From Paraburkholderia sartisoli (GTDB lineage: Bacteria > Pseudomonadota > Gammaproteobacteria > Burkholderiales > Burkholderiaceae): a DNA stretch of 64,000 nucleotides. Both the position numbers and the translations under genes were made by a program. Where the stretch lies: positions 186,001 to 250,000 of the forward strand of contig NZ_FNRQ01000001.1 in assembly GCF_900107685.1 (NCBI RefSeq). The letters run 5' to 3'. Below the pieces are notes generated by a model. It was not told the origin of the DNA, did not search any database, and was given only the letters and a program-made list of their open reading frames with translations. Positions 47,752-56,660 of this stretch are shown here, in pieces. How positions within the stretch are numbered: position 1 is the stretch's first letter; each line of letters starts with the position of its first letter.

Positions 47752-47900
47752 TCGCGGAGTATAGCAAAGGCGTTTGTTCGCCGCGCCGGGCGGGACGTGC
47801 CCGGCCGCTGCCTTCACGGGCCCCCTGACCTTGTCGCGCGGGCGTTTCGCGCGCGGCGGTTCCTGACGAACGAGGACGCTTTCCCGATGCGCATTCGCCG

Positions 47901-49904
47901 ATGATTTCCCCGCTCGAAATGACGCTGTTCCTGCTGCTGGCTTCGGTGGCGGGCGTTGTCGTGTTCCGCTATCTGAACCTGCCGCCGATGCTCGGGTATC
48001 TGACGGTGGGCATCGTCGTCGGTCCGCACGCGCTCGGGATCGTGCCGGATTCCGCGGGCGCGCAGAATCTCGCCGAGTTCGGCGTCGTGTTCCTGATGTT
48101 CTCGATCGGGCTGGAGTTTTCGCTCGCGAAGCTGCGCTCGATGCGCCGGCTGGTGTTCGGGCTGGGCCTGCTCCAGGTGCTCGGCACGATCGCGGTCGCG
48201 CTTGCGCTCGGCTACGTGCTGGAGCGCTGGGTACACATCACATGGGAGGCGAGCGTGGCGCTGGGCGGCGCGCTCGCGATGTCGTCGACGGCGATCGTCA
48301 GCAAGATGCTCGCCGAGCGGCTCGAAATCGAAACGGAACACGGCCGCAATATTTTCGGCGTGCTGCTGTTCCAGGATCTGGCCGTGGTGCCGCTGCTCAT
48401 CATCATCGCCGCGTTCGGCAGCGATTCGAAGCATCTGATGGAGGCGCTCGGCCTCGCCGCGGTGAAGATCGTGATCGCGCTCGCCGTGCTGCTGATCGTC
48501 GGGCAGCGCTTCATGACGCGCTGGTTCAACGTGGTCGCGCGGCGGCGCTCGCAGGAACTGTTCATCCTGAACCTGCTGCTGGTGACACTGGGCGCCGCGT
48601 TCATCACGGAGAAATTCGGTCTGTCGCTAGCGCTTGGCGCGTTCATCGCCGGCATGCTGATCGCCGAAACGCCTTACCGGCATCAGGTGGAAGAGGACAT
48701 CAGGCCGTTTCGCGACGTGCTGCTCGGGCTCTTCTTCGTGACGACCGGCATGCTGCTGAACCCGCAGGTGGTCTGGCAGCATCCGTTCATCGTGCTCGGC
48801 TTCCTGCTCGGGCCGATCCTGCTGAAAATGGTGATGATCACGGCGCTCTCGCGGCTTTTCGGCGCCTCGCCCGGGGTCGCGATGCGCACGGGTATCGGCC
48901 TTGCGCAGGCGGGCGAATTCGGCTTCGTGCTGCTGAACCTGATTCTCGACAAGCATCTCGTCGACGCCACGTTGCTGCAGGCCATCCTCGCCGCGATGCT
49001 GCTGTCGATGCTGGCCGCGCCGTTCCTGATCCAGAACGCGGACCGGATCGTGCTGCGCCTGTCGTCGTCGGAATGGATGATGCAATCGTTGCAGATGACG
49101 CGCATCGCCACGCAGAGCCTGAAGCAGAGCGGCCACGTGATCATCTGCGGGTACGGCCGCGCGGGGCAGAATCTCGCGCGCATGCTCGAACACGAAGGCC
49201 TTTCGTACGTCGCGCTCGACCTCGACCCGGATCGCGTGGCGGCCGCCGCGGCGGCAGGCGAATCGGTCGTGTTCGGCGACGCCGGACGGCGCGAGTCGCT
49301 GCTCGCCGCCGGTCTCCATCGTTGCGCGACGGTCGCGATCACGTATGCGAACACGCCGTCCGCGCTGCGCGTGCTGAACAACATTCACGAACTCGAGCCG
49401 ACGCTGCCGGTGATCGTGCGGACCGTCGACGACGCCGACCTGGAGAAGCTGCTCGCCGCCGGCGCGACCGAGGTGATTCCGGAGATCGTGGAAGGCAGCC
49501 TGATGCTGGCGTCGCACACGCTCGTGCTGATGGGCGTGCCGATGCGGCGCGTCGTGCGGCGCGTCGAGGAGATGCGCGACGAGCGATACAGCCTGCTGCG
49601 CGGCTATTTCCACGGCGCCGACGACCAGGGCGACGAGGACAGTCACGAACAGGTGCGGCTACAATCGGTGCCGGTCGACGAAAAGGCCGACGCGGTGGGT
49701 CGCACGCTTGCGGAACTGGGGCTTTACGAGCTCGGCGTCGAAGTGACGGCGATCAGGCGGCACGGCATTCGCGGCGTCGAGCCGGATCCGGAAACGCGTC
49801 TGCGCGCGCTCGACATCGTCGTGCTGCGCGGTTTGCCTGAAGCGCTGGCCGAAGCGGAAGAGCGGCTGTCGAAACATCGGCGTGCGGGTGCGGTCGCGGC
49901 CTGA
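47901..49904 (+). CDS. CPA2-family monovalent cation:proton antiporter with TrkA domains
   Basis: This 667-residue inner-membrane protein of the KefB/KefC/RosB type has about twelve helices in the first 390 residues (SLALGAFIAGMLIAETPYRHQVEEDIRPFRDVLLGLFFVTTG). A cytoplasmic TrkA-N (RCK) domain with a nucleotide site GHVIICGYGRAGQNLARML follows, then a TrkA-C domain near the end. It would move K+ or Na+ against protons. A 5-codon upstream frame (ATG 47887) ends in an ATGA overlap with this start, suggesting coupling. Divergent from kdsD. Confidence 0.9.
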   Translation: MISPLEMTLFLLLASVAGVVVFRYLNLPPMLGYLTVGIVVGPHALGIVPDSAGAQNLAEFGVVFLMFSIGLEFSLAKLRSMRRLVFGLGLLQVLGTIAVALALGYVLERWVHITWEASVALGGALAMSSTAIVSKMLAERLEIETEHGRNIFGVLLFQDLAVVPLLIIIAAFGSDSKHLMEALGLAAVKIVIALAVLLIVGQRFMTRWFNVVARRRSQELFILNLLLVTLGAAFITEKFGLSLALGAFIAGMLIAETPYRHQVEEDIRPFRDVLLGLFFVTTGMLLNPQVVWQHPFIVLGFLLGPILLKMVMITALSRLFGASPGVAMRTGIGLAQAGEFGFVLLNLILDKHLVDATLLQAILAAMLLSMLAAPFLIQNADRIVLRLSSSEWMMQSLQMTRIATQSLKQSGHVIICGYGRAGQNLARMLEHEGLSYVALDLDPDRVAAAAAAGESVVFGDAGRRESLLAAGLHRCATVAITYANTPSALRVLNNIHELEPTLPVIVRTVDDADLEKLLAAGATEVIPEIVEGSLMLASHTLVLMGVPMRRVVRRVEEMRDERYSLLRGYFHGADDQGDEDSHEQVRLQSVPVDEKADAVGRTLAELGLYELGVEVTAIRRHGIRGVEPDPETRLRALDIVVLRGLPEALAEAEERLSKHRRAGAVAA

Positions 49905-50033
49905 GCGGGCTGTACCGGCCGCCCACTTTTTCACGGGCCGCATGCCTCGCGCGGCAATACCGCCATGGGCGGTTTCCGAAGCGCCGCCAGCGCGACCAAC
50001 ATTGAAGCCATTACCCGGGATACTGGAGACATC

Positions 50034-50612
50034 ATGTCCAACGCAACTTCGCTCGCGCCCGCCGATGCGCCACTGAACGCGGCTGAGTTCGTGAAGAGCC
50101 AGATCCGCACGGTGCCCGACTGGCCGCAGCCCGGCGTGCAGTTTCGCGACATCACGCCGTTGCTGCAGCAGCCAAAAGCAATGCGCGTGCTGATCGACCT
50201 GTTCGTGCTGCGCTATATCGACGCGAAGCTCGACTACATCGCGGGGCTGGACGCGCGCGGTTTCATCATCGGGCCGATTCTCGCGTTCGAACTGAATCTC
50301 GGTTTCATCCCGATCCGCAAGGTCGGCAAGCTGCCGTACAGGACGGTCGCGGAGTCGTATCACCTCGAATATGGCACGGCGACCGTCGAGATTCACGAGG
50401 ACGCGTGCGGCCCGGGCGACCGCGTCGTGCTCATCGACGATCTGATCGCAACCGGCGGCACGATGATGGCCGGCAAGAAGCTGCTCGAACGACTCGGTGC
50501 GCTGGTGGTGGAAGGCGCGGCGATCATCGATCTGCCGGACCTGGGCGGCGCGCGGCTTCTGCGCGAAGCGGGGCTGCCGCTCTACACCGTGACCGAATTC
50601 GGCGGACACTGA
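50034..50612 (+). CDS. apt: Adenine phosphoribosyltransferase
   Basis: Apt salvages adenine to AMP using PRPP. The 192-residue protein has [50 protein letters not shown] and the PRPP-binding [21 protein letters not shown]. The start at 50034 has CTGGAGACATC upstream; the longer frame from 49965 is not supported. Confidence 0.97.
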   Translation: MSNATSLAPADAPLNAAEFVKSQIRTVPDWPQPGVQFRDITPLLQQPKAMRVLIDLFVLRYIDAKLDYIAGLDARGFIIGPILAFELNLGFIPIRKVGKLPYRTVAESYHLEYGTATVEIHEDACGPGDRVVLIDDLIATGGTMMAGKKLLERLGALVVEGAAIIDLPDLGGARLLREAGLPLYTVTEFGGH

Positions 50613-50653
50613 CCGCACGCCGCGTACTCGTCCAACGCACCTGGATAAAAACG

Positions 50654-51268
50654 ATGCCCAATTTCCTGCTGTTTCTCGCGACATCCATCGCGATCACACT
50701 GGCGCCCGGTCCTGACAACCTGCAGGTGCTCGCGCGCGGCATTTCTCAAGGCCGCGCGGCGGGTTTTGTCGCCGCGCTCGGTTTTGCCGCTGGCATCACG
50801 TTCCATACGACGCTCGCCGCGCTTGGCGTCGCGGCCGTGTTGCGCTCGTCGCCGGTTGCGTTTCAGGCGATCAAGCTGGCCGGCGCCGCGTATCTGGTCT
50901 GGATCGGCATCAAGGCGCTGCGCAGCCAGGGTCTCGCGACGGCGCACGAGCGTCCGCCGCAGCCGCTACGGTCGGTGTTCCGGCAAAGCGTGCTCGGCAA
51001 CGTCATGAACCCGAAGGTCACGCTGTTCTTCATCGTGTTCCTGCCGCAGTTCGTCGATCCGCACGGCGCGCAGAGCGTCACGCTGCAGATGCTCGAACTC
51101 GGCGTCACGTTCATGCTGCAGACCGTGGTGGTGTTTTCGCTGTTCGGCGTGTGCGCGGGCATGATCGGCAGCTGGCTGCGTCGCCGGCCGCGCGTCGGCG
51201 TGTGGCTCGACCGCCTTGCCGGCGCGACGTTCATCGCGATCGGCATTCGCGTTGCGTTGCGCGACTGA
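50654..51268 (+). CDS. LysE-family amino-acid exporter
   Basis: This 204-residue inner-membrane protein of the LysE/RhtB superfamily has six predicted helices. The N-terminal motif LFLATSIAITLAPGPDNLQVLARGISQGRAAGFVAALG and the LAGAAYLVWIGIKALR segment are typical. Members export amino acids or homoserine lactone-like compounds; the substrate here is unknown. Start 50654 begins MPNFLLFLATS. It is 41 nt after apt and may be co-transcribed. Confidence 0.92.
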   Translation: MPNFLLFLATSIAITLAPGPDNLQVLARGISQGRAAGFVAALGFAAGITFHTTLAALGVAAVLRSSPVAFQAIKLAGAAYLVWIGIKALRSQGLATAHERPPQPLRSVFRQSVLGNVMNPKVTLFFIVFLPQFVDPHGAQSVTLQMLELGVTFMLQTVVVFSLFGVCAGMIGSWLRRRPRVGVWLDRLAGATFIAIGIRVALRD

Positions 51269-51286
51269 GTGGCGGGAGCGTCGATC

Positions 51287-52132
51287 ATGACTTTGCCCTG
51301 CATCATTTCCGCGCGCCGTTTCGACGCGCGCGCTCATGCGCCGTTCTGGATCGGTGACGAGCGGGTCGGCTGGATCCGTACCTCCGACGTGCCGCTGCTC
51401 ACGCGCTGGCCGGATGTATTCGACATTGACGACGCGCGCGTCACACTGTCGGCGCGATTCGACACGCTCGATCCGCGCAGCGCGGCGCTCGGCGCGGTGA
51501 TCGGCGCGCTCGCCGCCGAGGGTCGCATTCCGGGCTGGCGCGACGAGACGTACGCGATCCGCAACGCGTTCGATGCACCGCCGCTCGCGTACATCGAACG
51601 GGCCGCGTCGCGCTTCTTCGGGACGATGACGTACGCGGTGCATCTGAACGGCGTCGTAGAATATGCCGACCGCGCGCCGCAATTGTGGATCGCGCGCCGC
51701 AGCGACACGAAGGCGACCGATCCCGGCATGCTGGATAACGTCGTCGCGGGCGGCATCGGCTGGGGCTTCGGCATCGAAGAAACCATCGTCAAGGAGTGCT
51801 GGGAAGAAGCGGGCATTCCGGAAGACATTGCCGCGCGCGCGGTGGCGGGGCGCACCGCGCATGTGTTGCAGTCGTTGCCCGAAGGCACGCAGGCCGAACA
51901 GGTGTTCATCTACGACCTGCCGTTGCCGCCGGATTTCGCGCCGCGCAATCAGGATGGCGAAGTGGGCGAGCACCGCCTCGCGCGGATCGACGAAGTCGCG
52001 CGCTGGATCGAGGAAGGCGCGATGACGGTCGACGCGAGCCTCGCCACGCTCGACTGTCTGCTGCGTCATCACTGGATCGATGAGGACGCTTGCGAGGGCA
52101 TTGCCACGGTGTTCGCCCCGGCGGTTATCTGA
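51287..52132 (+). CDS. DUF4743 / Nudix hydrolase-domain protein
   Basis: This 281-residue protein has an N-terminal DUF4743-type domain and a Nudix fold similar to the C-terminal part of fungal thiamin pyrophosphokinase-like proteins. The Nudix box region reads GGIGWGFGIEETIVKECWEEAGI split over residues about 153-175; the catalytic EExG end is intact but the first conserved Glu is Phe and the Arg is Lys. The start at 51287 has GGGAG 8 nt upstream, against GTG 51269. Substrate unknown. Confidence 0.88.
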   Translation: MTLPCIISARRFDARAHAPFWIGDERVGWIRTSDVPLLTRWPDVFDIDDARVTLSARFDTLDPRSAALGAVIGALAAEGRIPGWRDETYAIRNAFDAPPLAYIERAASRFFGTMTYAVHLNGVVEYADRAPQLWIARRSDTKATDPGMLDNVVAGGIGWGFGIEETIVKECWEEAGIPEDIAARAVAGRTAHVLQSLPEGTQAEQVFIYDLPLPPDFAPRNQDGEVGEHRLARIDEVARWIEEGAMTVDASLATLDCLLRHHWIDEDACEGIATVFAPAVI

Positions 52133-52197
52133 AGCGCCGCGCGCTGTCATATTGATACTGAATGAATTACGGATTGAAGAAGGGAGTCACCCAGGTC

Positions 52198-53067
52198 ATG
52201 TCGACCGAACATAGCTTTATTCTCAAACTGTCGTGTGCCGACCGGCCAGGCATCGTGCATGCGGTGTCCGGTTTTCTGTTCGAATGCGGCAGCAATATTC
52301 TCGACTCGGCCCAGTTTGGCGACAGCCACACGGGCGAGTTCTTCATGCGTGTTCATTTCCAGCAGGTTGGCGGCGATCCGGGGCTGGATGCGCTGCGCGT
52401 GTCGTTCGCAACGCTCGCCGAACAGTTCGGCATGAAGTGGGAATTGCACGATGCATCGGTGAGGCCGCGCGTCGTGATCATGGTCTCGAAGATCGGCCAT
52501 TGCCTGAACGATCTGCTGTTTCGCTATCGCACCGGTCAGCTCGGCATCGAAATTCCCGCGATCATTTCGAACCACAAGGAGTTTTATCAGCTCGCGGCGA
52601 GCTATGACATTCCGTTCCATCATTTTCCGCTGACGGGTTCGACGCCCGACGCGAAGGCCGCGCAGGAAGCGCGCGTGCTTGAAGTGATCGAAGAACACCA
52701 GGCCGATCTGGTCGTGCTCGCGCGGTACATGCAGATTCTGTCGCCGCAACTGTGCGACCGGCTGTCTGGACGGGCGATGAACATTCACCATTCGTTTCTG
52801 CCGAGCTTCAAGGGCGCCAAGCCGTATTACCAGGCGTTCGATCGCGGCGTGAAACTGATCGGCGCGACCGCGCACTACGTGACGACCGATCTCGACGAAG
52901 GCCCGATCATCGAGCAGGAAGTCGAGCGCGTGGATCACAGCATGACGCCGGAGCAACTGACTGCGATTGGTCGCGATGTCGAGTGCGTGACGCTTGCGCG
53001 TGCGGTGAAGTGGCATGTGGAACACCGCGTTGTGCTGAACGGAAGCAAGACGGTGGTTTTCCGTTGA
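52198..53067 (+). CDS. purU: Formyltetrahydrofolate deformylase
   Basis: PurU hydrolyses 10-formyl-THF to formate and THF, supplying formate for PurT and balancing one-carbon units. The 289-residue protein has an N-terminal ACT domain (FILKLSCADRPGIVHAVSGFLFECGSNILDSAQF) and a formyltransferase-like domain with IPAIISNHKEFYQLA, VVLARYMQILSPQLCDRLSGRAMNIHHSFLPSFKGAKPYYQAFDRGVKLIGATAHYVT and the catalytic Asn/His/Asp. ATG 52162 would add 12 residues. It is the last backbone gene before the island. Confidence 0.96.
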   Translation: MSTEHSFILKLSCADRPGIVHAVSGFLFECGSNILDSAQFGDSHTGEFFMRVHFQQVGGDPGLDALRVSFATLAEQFGMKWELHDASVRPRVVIMVSKIGHCLNDLLFRYRTGQLGIEIPAIISNHKEFYQLAASYDIPFHHFPLTGSTPDAKAAQEARVLEVIEEHQADLVVLARYMQILSPQLCDRLSGRAMNIHHSFLPSFKGAKPYYQAFDRGVKLIGATAHYVTTDLDEGPIIEQEVERVDHSMTPEQLTAIGRDVECVTLARAVKWHVEHRVVLNGSKTVVFR

Positions 53068-53240
53068 GATGCGTGCCTGGCGGTGGGGTTGTGTTTCCTG
53101 TCGGGTAGCGGTGCGGCGCGGGGTAAGTTGGCGCGGCACGTAAAAAGGCCCGCGGCAGGGAGAAACTGATCCCTCACTAACCCAGTTTTTTGGCTTCGCT
53201 TCCCCGACTACCTGTCAGATCAGGTCCAGGCTAATGCAGA

Positions 53241-54440
53241 TCAAGCCGCAACGAGCGATGCCGTAGCCGGATCGTAAACATAGCCAGTGATGGAACCGTC
53301 AACGATCCGCTGCACGGCTTCATTGATCACCTGTAGCGGCACCAGGAACCACTCTTTCGGCCGAACTGGATTGCCAAAGCGATCTGGAATGGTCAGGTCT
53401 AACTGTGCAGCAGCAAACAGCCGGTGGAAGATGTGCTCCATCCTGCTACGCTTGATGTTATGGAGCTTGTACTCGGCGATGATATCCACACCGGCCAGCA
53501 GATAGGTCGCTTCGGTTTCAGCGTCCGCAATGCGGGCTTCTACCTTGCCGCCGGTAACGCCAATCTTGTGGATCAGCTCACGGTGTTGCTCCACGAACGG
53601 ATGATTCGACCGACTACGTAGCACATAGATTGTGCCGCTTTCGATATCGTCCGGTTCGGCAGAGTCACCGAATAGTGGTCCAGAAAACGAGCTAGTGTCC
53701 ACCTTGATCACCCGGCTACCGACTCGCCCCTCGGTGTCCTTGTAGAGCGCTCGCTGCAATGACCGTAGCAACAGATCGCTCTCCGTGCCATTGGAATAAA
53801 TGACGCGCAAGCGGCCATTGGTCTCAGCATTGGGTGTCTTGTAAGTATCCCCCACCTCCGCAATGTAGGTGATCAATCCACCAAGGATGAAGAAGTCTCC
53901 GACCTCAATACCGGCGTCCTTACCAAACGGCCTCGTTACCCAAAGCTTTTGCTTAAGGCCAGCCTCTACCTCATCGAAAAGCGGCTTGAATGTCTCGAAA
54001 TCCTTACAAGGAGCGCGGTCTGCGATTTCTTCCGCAGCCTTGATTTCAGCATGGGAGCGCACATGCCTAAGCACCCGGATATCGTCGCCGGCCGGTTCGG
54101 CAGCAACACCCAGTTCGGCCAGCAAAGCATCTGCATCCAGCTCATCCATGACAGGGGCTGTCGTAGCATCGCCCAACAGGCCTGGCGTATCCATTTCAGA
54201 CAGGAGGATGCGAGCATCAGGCAGCTTGCGCAGTTGATCCAGGCGCACGGCATACAGCCGCTCGAAGATGTCGCGGTCAGTGCCATGCTGAGGGGCGCGC
54301 CCATGCGCCTGATGAAAGCGCAGGATGTCCTCAAAGCCAGCAATGACGCGCTCTTCCTGCGGCGTTCGGCTGCTCGCCTTGACGGGCTCAACGGGAACGC
54401 CAAGAGCGTCCAGCAGCGCGTCGTCGTCCATCTCACTCAC
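53241..54440 (-). CDS. GIY-YIG (T5orf172-type) nuclease-domain protein of the island cassette
   Basis: This is a 399-residue protein. The C-terminal domain fits the GIY-YIG/T5orf172 nuclease fold: GTIYVLRSRSNHPF (catalytic Tyr about 272), LIHKIGVTGG, VEARI (Arg about 303) and SRMEHIFHRLF (Glu about 335). The N-terminal half has a helical HGRAPQ segment and two copies of a short acidic motif, MDDDALLDALGVPVEP (about residues 4-19) and ELDADALLAELGVAAEP (100-116). The start is GTG at 54440 with AAGGAGG 6 nt upstream, overlapping the helicase gene end by 8 nt; ATG 54431 is an alternative. Last gene of the cassette, presumably the nuclease effector. Confidence 0.85.
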   Translation of the reverse strand: MSEMDDDALLDALGVPVEPVKASSRTPQEERVIAGFEDILRFHQAHGRAPQHGTDRDIFERLYAVRLDQLRKLPDARILLSEMDTPGLLGDATTAPVMDELDADALLAELGVAAEPAGDDIRVLRHVRSHAEIKAAEEIADRAPCKDFETFKPLFDEVEAGLKQKLWVTRPFGKDAGIEVGDFFILGGLITYIAEVGDTYKTPNAETNGRLRVIYSNGTESDLLLRSLQRALYKDTEGRVGSRVIKVDTSSFSGPLFGDSAEPDDIESGTIYVLRSRSNHPFVEQHRELIHKIGVTGGKVEARIADAETEATYLLAGVDIIAEYKLHNIKRSRMEHIFHRLFAAAQLDLTIPDRFGNPVRPKEWFLVPLQVINEAVQRIVDGSITGYVYDPATASLVAA

Positions 54441-56556
54441 CAGCGGCCTCCTTGGCCTTGGCCTGCGCACGATAGCGTGCCAAAGCCGCCACGCCCTCAG
54501 CCATACGTTTTTCCCATGCATCAGCCGAGTTGATATCTGGCAGACGCCCTCGTTCGCCCTTGAACGCCAGCGCACGCTTGGCCAACTCGCGCGCTTCCTC
54601 TTCGCTGATCGACAACTTCTTGGTGGCGATGCTGGCTTGAATCTGGCGCAACGATTTCTCATCCATCGTCTTGGCCAGCACCGCATACGCGGCTTCAAAC
54701 GGGTTGATGCGGTCGATCAGGTCAATGTCCAGATCGCGCACATTAACGAACTTGCGAACACCGTCAATCAGCGAGGCATTGCCCAACTGCGCGCCCTCTG
54801 CACTGCCGGTGGAGTCGCCCGCTGCATCGCCAGCAGCCAATGCCAGCTTTGCCTGCTGAGTGATGTTGAGCACGGCAACGGCATGCTGACGCACCGCCTC
54901 CTGATCTTCATCGCTCAACTCTGGGTAGCGCTCGCGCACGATCTTGCCCATACGCTGTACGGTCAGCTCCTCGGGAATCGTGTTTTCGCTGTTGAGTGTA
55001 CCCTGCTCCAGCGCCAGCTTGTCCTGAATGAAACCAGCAATGACTTCGTTCAAATCTTCCTTGCAGATGCGGGTGGCCTCCGGGCTCGTCGGTGTTTTCA
55101 GTCCCGGGATTTCAAGATGTACTGCGCCGGTATGTTTGTTGACGCCGACGTTTTTGCCACCATCAACGTAGCCATCCGGGCCGTAATCAAAGCCTTCCCT
55201 CTGTCCGATATCCTTGGGCGTGAACTCGTAACGCGGCGCCAGTACCTGCTCCATCAGCAAGCTGGCAGAAATAGCTTTGAGCATATCGTTGACGGCTTCG
55301 GCCACAGCAGATTGTTCAGCAGTCGGCTCAGCAATCAGGTTGGTGAAGCGGGCACGCTCCTTACCCTTGGCATCTCGCGTGGCACGACCGATGATCTGAA
55401 CGATCTCAGTCAAGCTGCTCCGGTACCCAATGGTCAGCGCGTGTTCACACCAAATCCAGTCGAAGCCTTCCTTGGCCATGCCCAAGGCGATGATGATGTC
55501 CACATGGTCACGGTTATCCTTCTGCGCCGGGTCTTTCAGCGCAGCAAGCACACGCGAGCGCCTGGCGGCATCGCTATCGTCCACCAGATCGGCCACCTTG
55601 AGTATGTGCCCGTCCTTGCGCTGAACCATGTGAAAACCCGTTTTCTCGTCCAGCCCTTTCCACTCGCCGAGCGCGCCCATGATTTCGTTCACTTCGCGCT
55701 CTTTGTCCTGCAAAGACTCTCGCGAATTGACGCTGGGGATATGAACGATGGTCTTCAGCGTCGAGTCCAGCACTTTTTCCACCGCCTCGACGTAGCGGCC
55801 GGTGTAAAAGAAGTAGCCAATGTCGAGGGACTTCAGCCACTGGTAGCCATTGAGTTGCTGGTAGTAGGTATAAGTGATGCGCTCGAACTTGCCTTCATCT
55901 TCCGGCGATAACACCGCCTCGCTGTCGCCCCGGAAGTAACTGCCGGTCATGGCGACCAGATGTACCTTGTCGCGAGCCAGCAGCGCACTCAACTGGCTGC
56001 CGAGTTTGTTGTCTGGGTTGGAAGACACATGATGGAACTCATCAATGGCGATCATGCGATTGTCGAATGCCTCGACGCCCAGTTCCTCCACCGCAAAACG
56101 GAAGGTGGCATGAGTACAGACCAGCACCTTGTCGCCGCTTTGCAGGAATTTGCCAACGGCCTCAACCTTGGATTTCGCCACGCGCGGCTCATCCACGCCG
56201 GGTGCATTGCACAGATTCCATTGCGGGGCCACTGTCCAGTCCCAATAGAATCCATGCTTCGTCAAAGCCTCGTCCGCAAAACTGGCCCCGATAGAGCGTT
56301 CCGGCACCACGATAATTGCCTGCCGCAAACCCTGATTGTTCAGCTTATCCAGCGCGATGAACATCAGCGCCCGGCTCTTGCCCGACGCCGGCGGCGACTT
56401 GATGAGCAGGTACTGCTCGCCCCGCATGGCCCATGCCTGCGCCTGCATTTCGCGCATGCCTAGCGCATCGGCCTTGGCGGATGCACCGGTGCGCGCCGTG
56501 GAGATGGATACCGCCGGGACGGTGCGCTGATTGACCGGATTGGGGCTCTGGCTCAT
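54433..56556 (-). CDS. DEAD/DEAH-box (superfamily 2) helicase of the island cassette
   Basis: This 707-residue helicase has Walker A SPPASGKS (54-61), DEFHH Walker B (172-176), a motif III-like AMTGSYF, and motif VI QIIGRATR (about 387-394). It resembles the type III restriction subunit/ResA-like helicases. The C-terminal 300 residues are helical and of unknown fold. It is downstream of the Schlafen-type gene across a 94-bp gap with phased repeats, and overlaps the GIY-YIG gene. No nuclease domain is visible in it. I see no clear ribosome site before its ATG. Confidence 0.92.
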   Translation of the reverse strand: MSQSPNPVNQRTVPAVSISTARTGASAKADALGMREMQAQAWAMRGEQYLLIKSPPASGKSRALMFIALDKLNNQGLRQAIIVVPERSIGASFADEALTKHGFYWDWTVAPQWNLCNAPGVDEPRVAKSKVEAVGKFLQSGDKVLVCTHATFRFAVEELGVEAFDNRMIAIDEFHHVSSNPDNKLGSQLSALLARDKVHLVAMTGSYFRGDSEAVLSPEDEGKFERITYTYYQQLNGYQWLKSLDIGYFFYTGRYVEAVEKVLDSTLKTIVHIPSVNSRESLQDKEREVNEIMGALGEWKGLDEKTGFHMVQRKDGHILKVADLVDDSDAARRSRVLAALKDPAQKDNRDHVDIIIALGMAKEGFDWIWCEHALTIGYRSSLTEIVQIIGRATRDAKGKERARFTNLIAEPTAEQSAVAEAVNDMLKAISASLLMEQVLAPRYEFTPKDIGQREGFDYGPDGYVDGGKNVGVNKHTGAVHLEIPGLKTPTSPEATRICKEDLNEVIAGFIQDKLALEQGTLNSENTIPEELTVQRMGKIVRERYPELSDEDQEAVRQHAVAVLNITQQAKLALAAGDAAGDSTGSAEGAQLGNASLIDGVRKFVNVRDLDIDLIDRINPFEAAYAVLAKTMDEKSLRQIQASIATKKLSISEEEARELAKRALAFKGERGRLPDINSADAWEKRMAEGVAALARYRAQAKAKEAAGE

Positions 56557-56578
56557 GTTTTGCGTATGTGGTCTTATG

Positions 56579-56584
56579 TCTATA
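56579..56584 (-). promoter_or_regulatory. Possible -10 box before the helicase gene
   Basis: TATAGA on the minus strand, 23 bp before the helicase ATG. It is preceded by a CGTGA/TCACG palindrome (56589-56604) and the phased repeats, but no good -35 is visible. Weak evidence for a separate helicase promoter. Confidence 0.3.
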
Positions 56585-56610
56585 CCCTCGTGATATGACT
56601 CACGGGTGGC

Positions 56611-56660
56611 TTATAAAAGCTTATATCAGCTTAAATCGGCGCATATCGCCTTATACCGCG
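56611..56660. repeat. Five tandem 10-bp repeats in exact register upstream of the helicase gene
   Basis: Five consecutive decamers: TTATAAAAGC, TTATATCAGC, TTAAATCGGC, GCATATCGCC, TTATACCGCG (consensus TTATATCRGC). Read on the minus strand each contains a TATAAG-like word. The array covers the stop codon of the Schlafen-type gene and most of the gap to the helicase. A 10-bp period puts every copy on the same face of the helix, as expected for a cooperative binding site. Confidence 0.85.

Noticed and set aside
53219..53226. Octamer ATCAGGTC at the left edge of the island repeated at 61451-61458, as a possible attachment site
   Set aside because: Eight bases is too short to be meaningful, and no integrase is present.
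56611..56660. Tandem repeats considered as a CRISPR array
   Set aside because: The unit is only 10 bp with no spacers and no cas genes; better read as an operator array.
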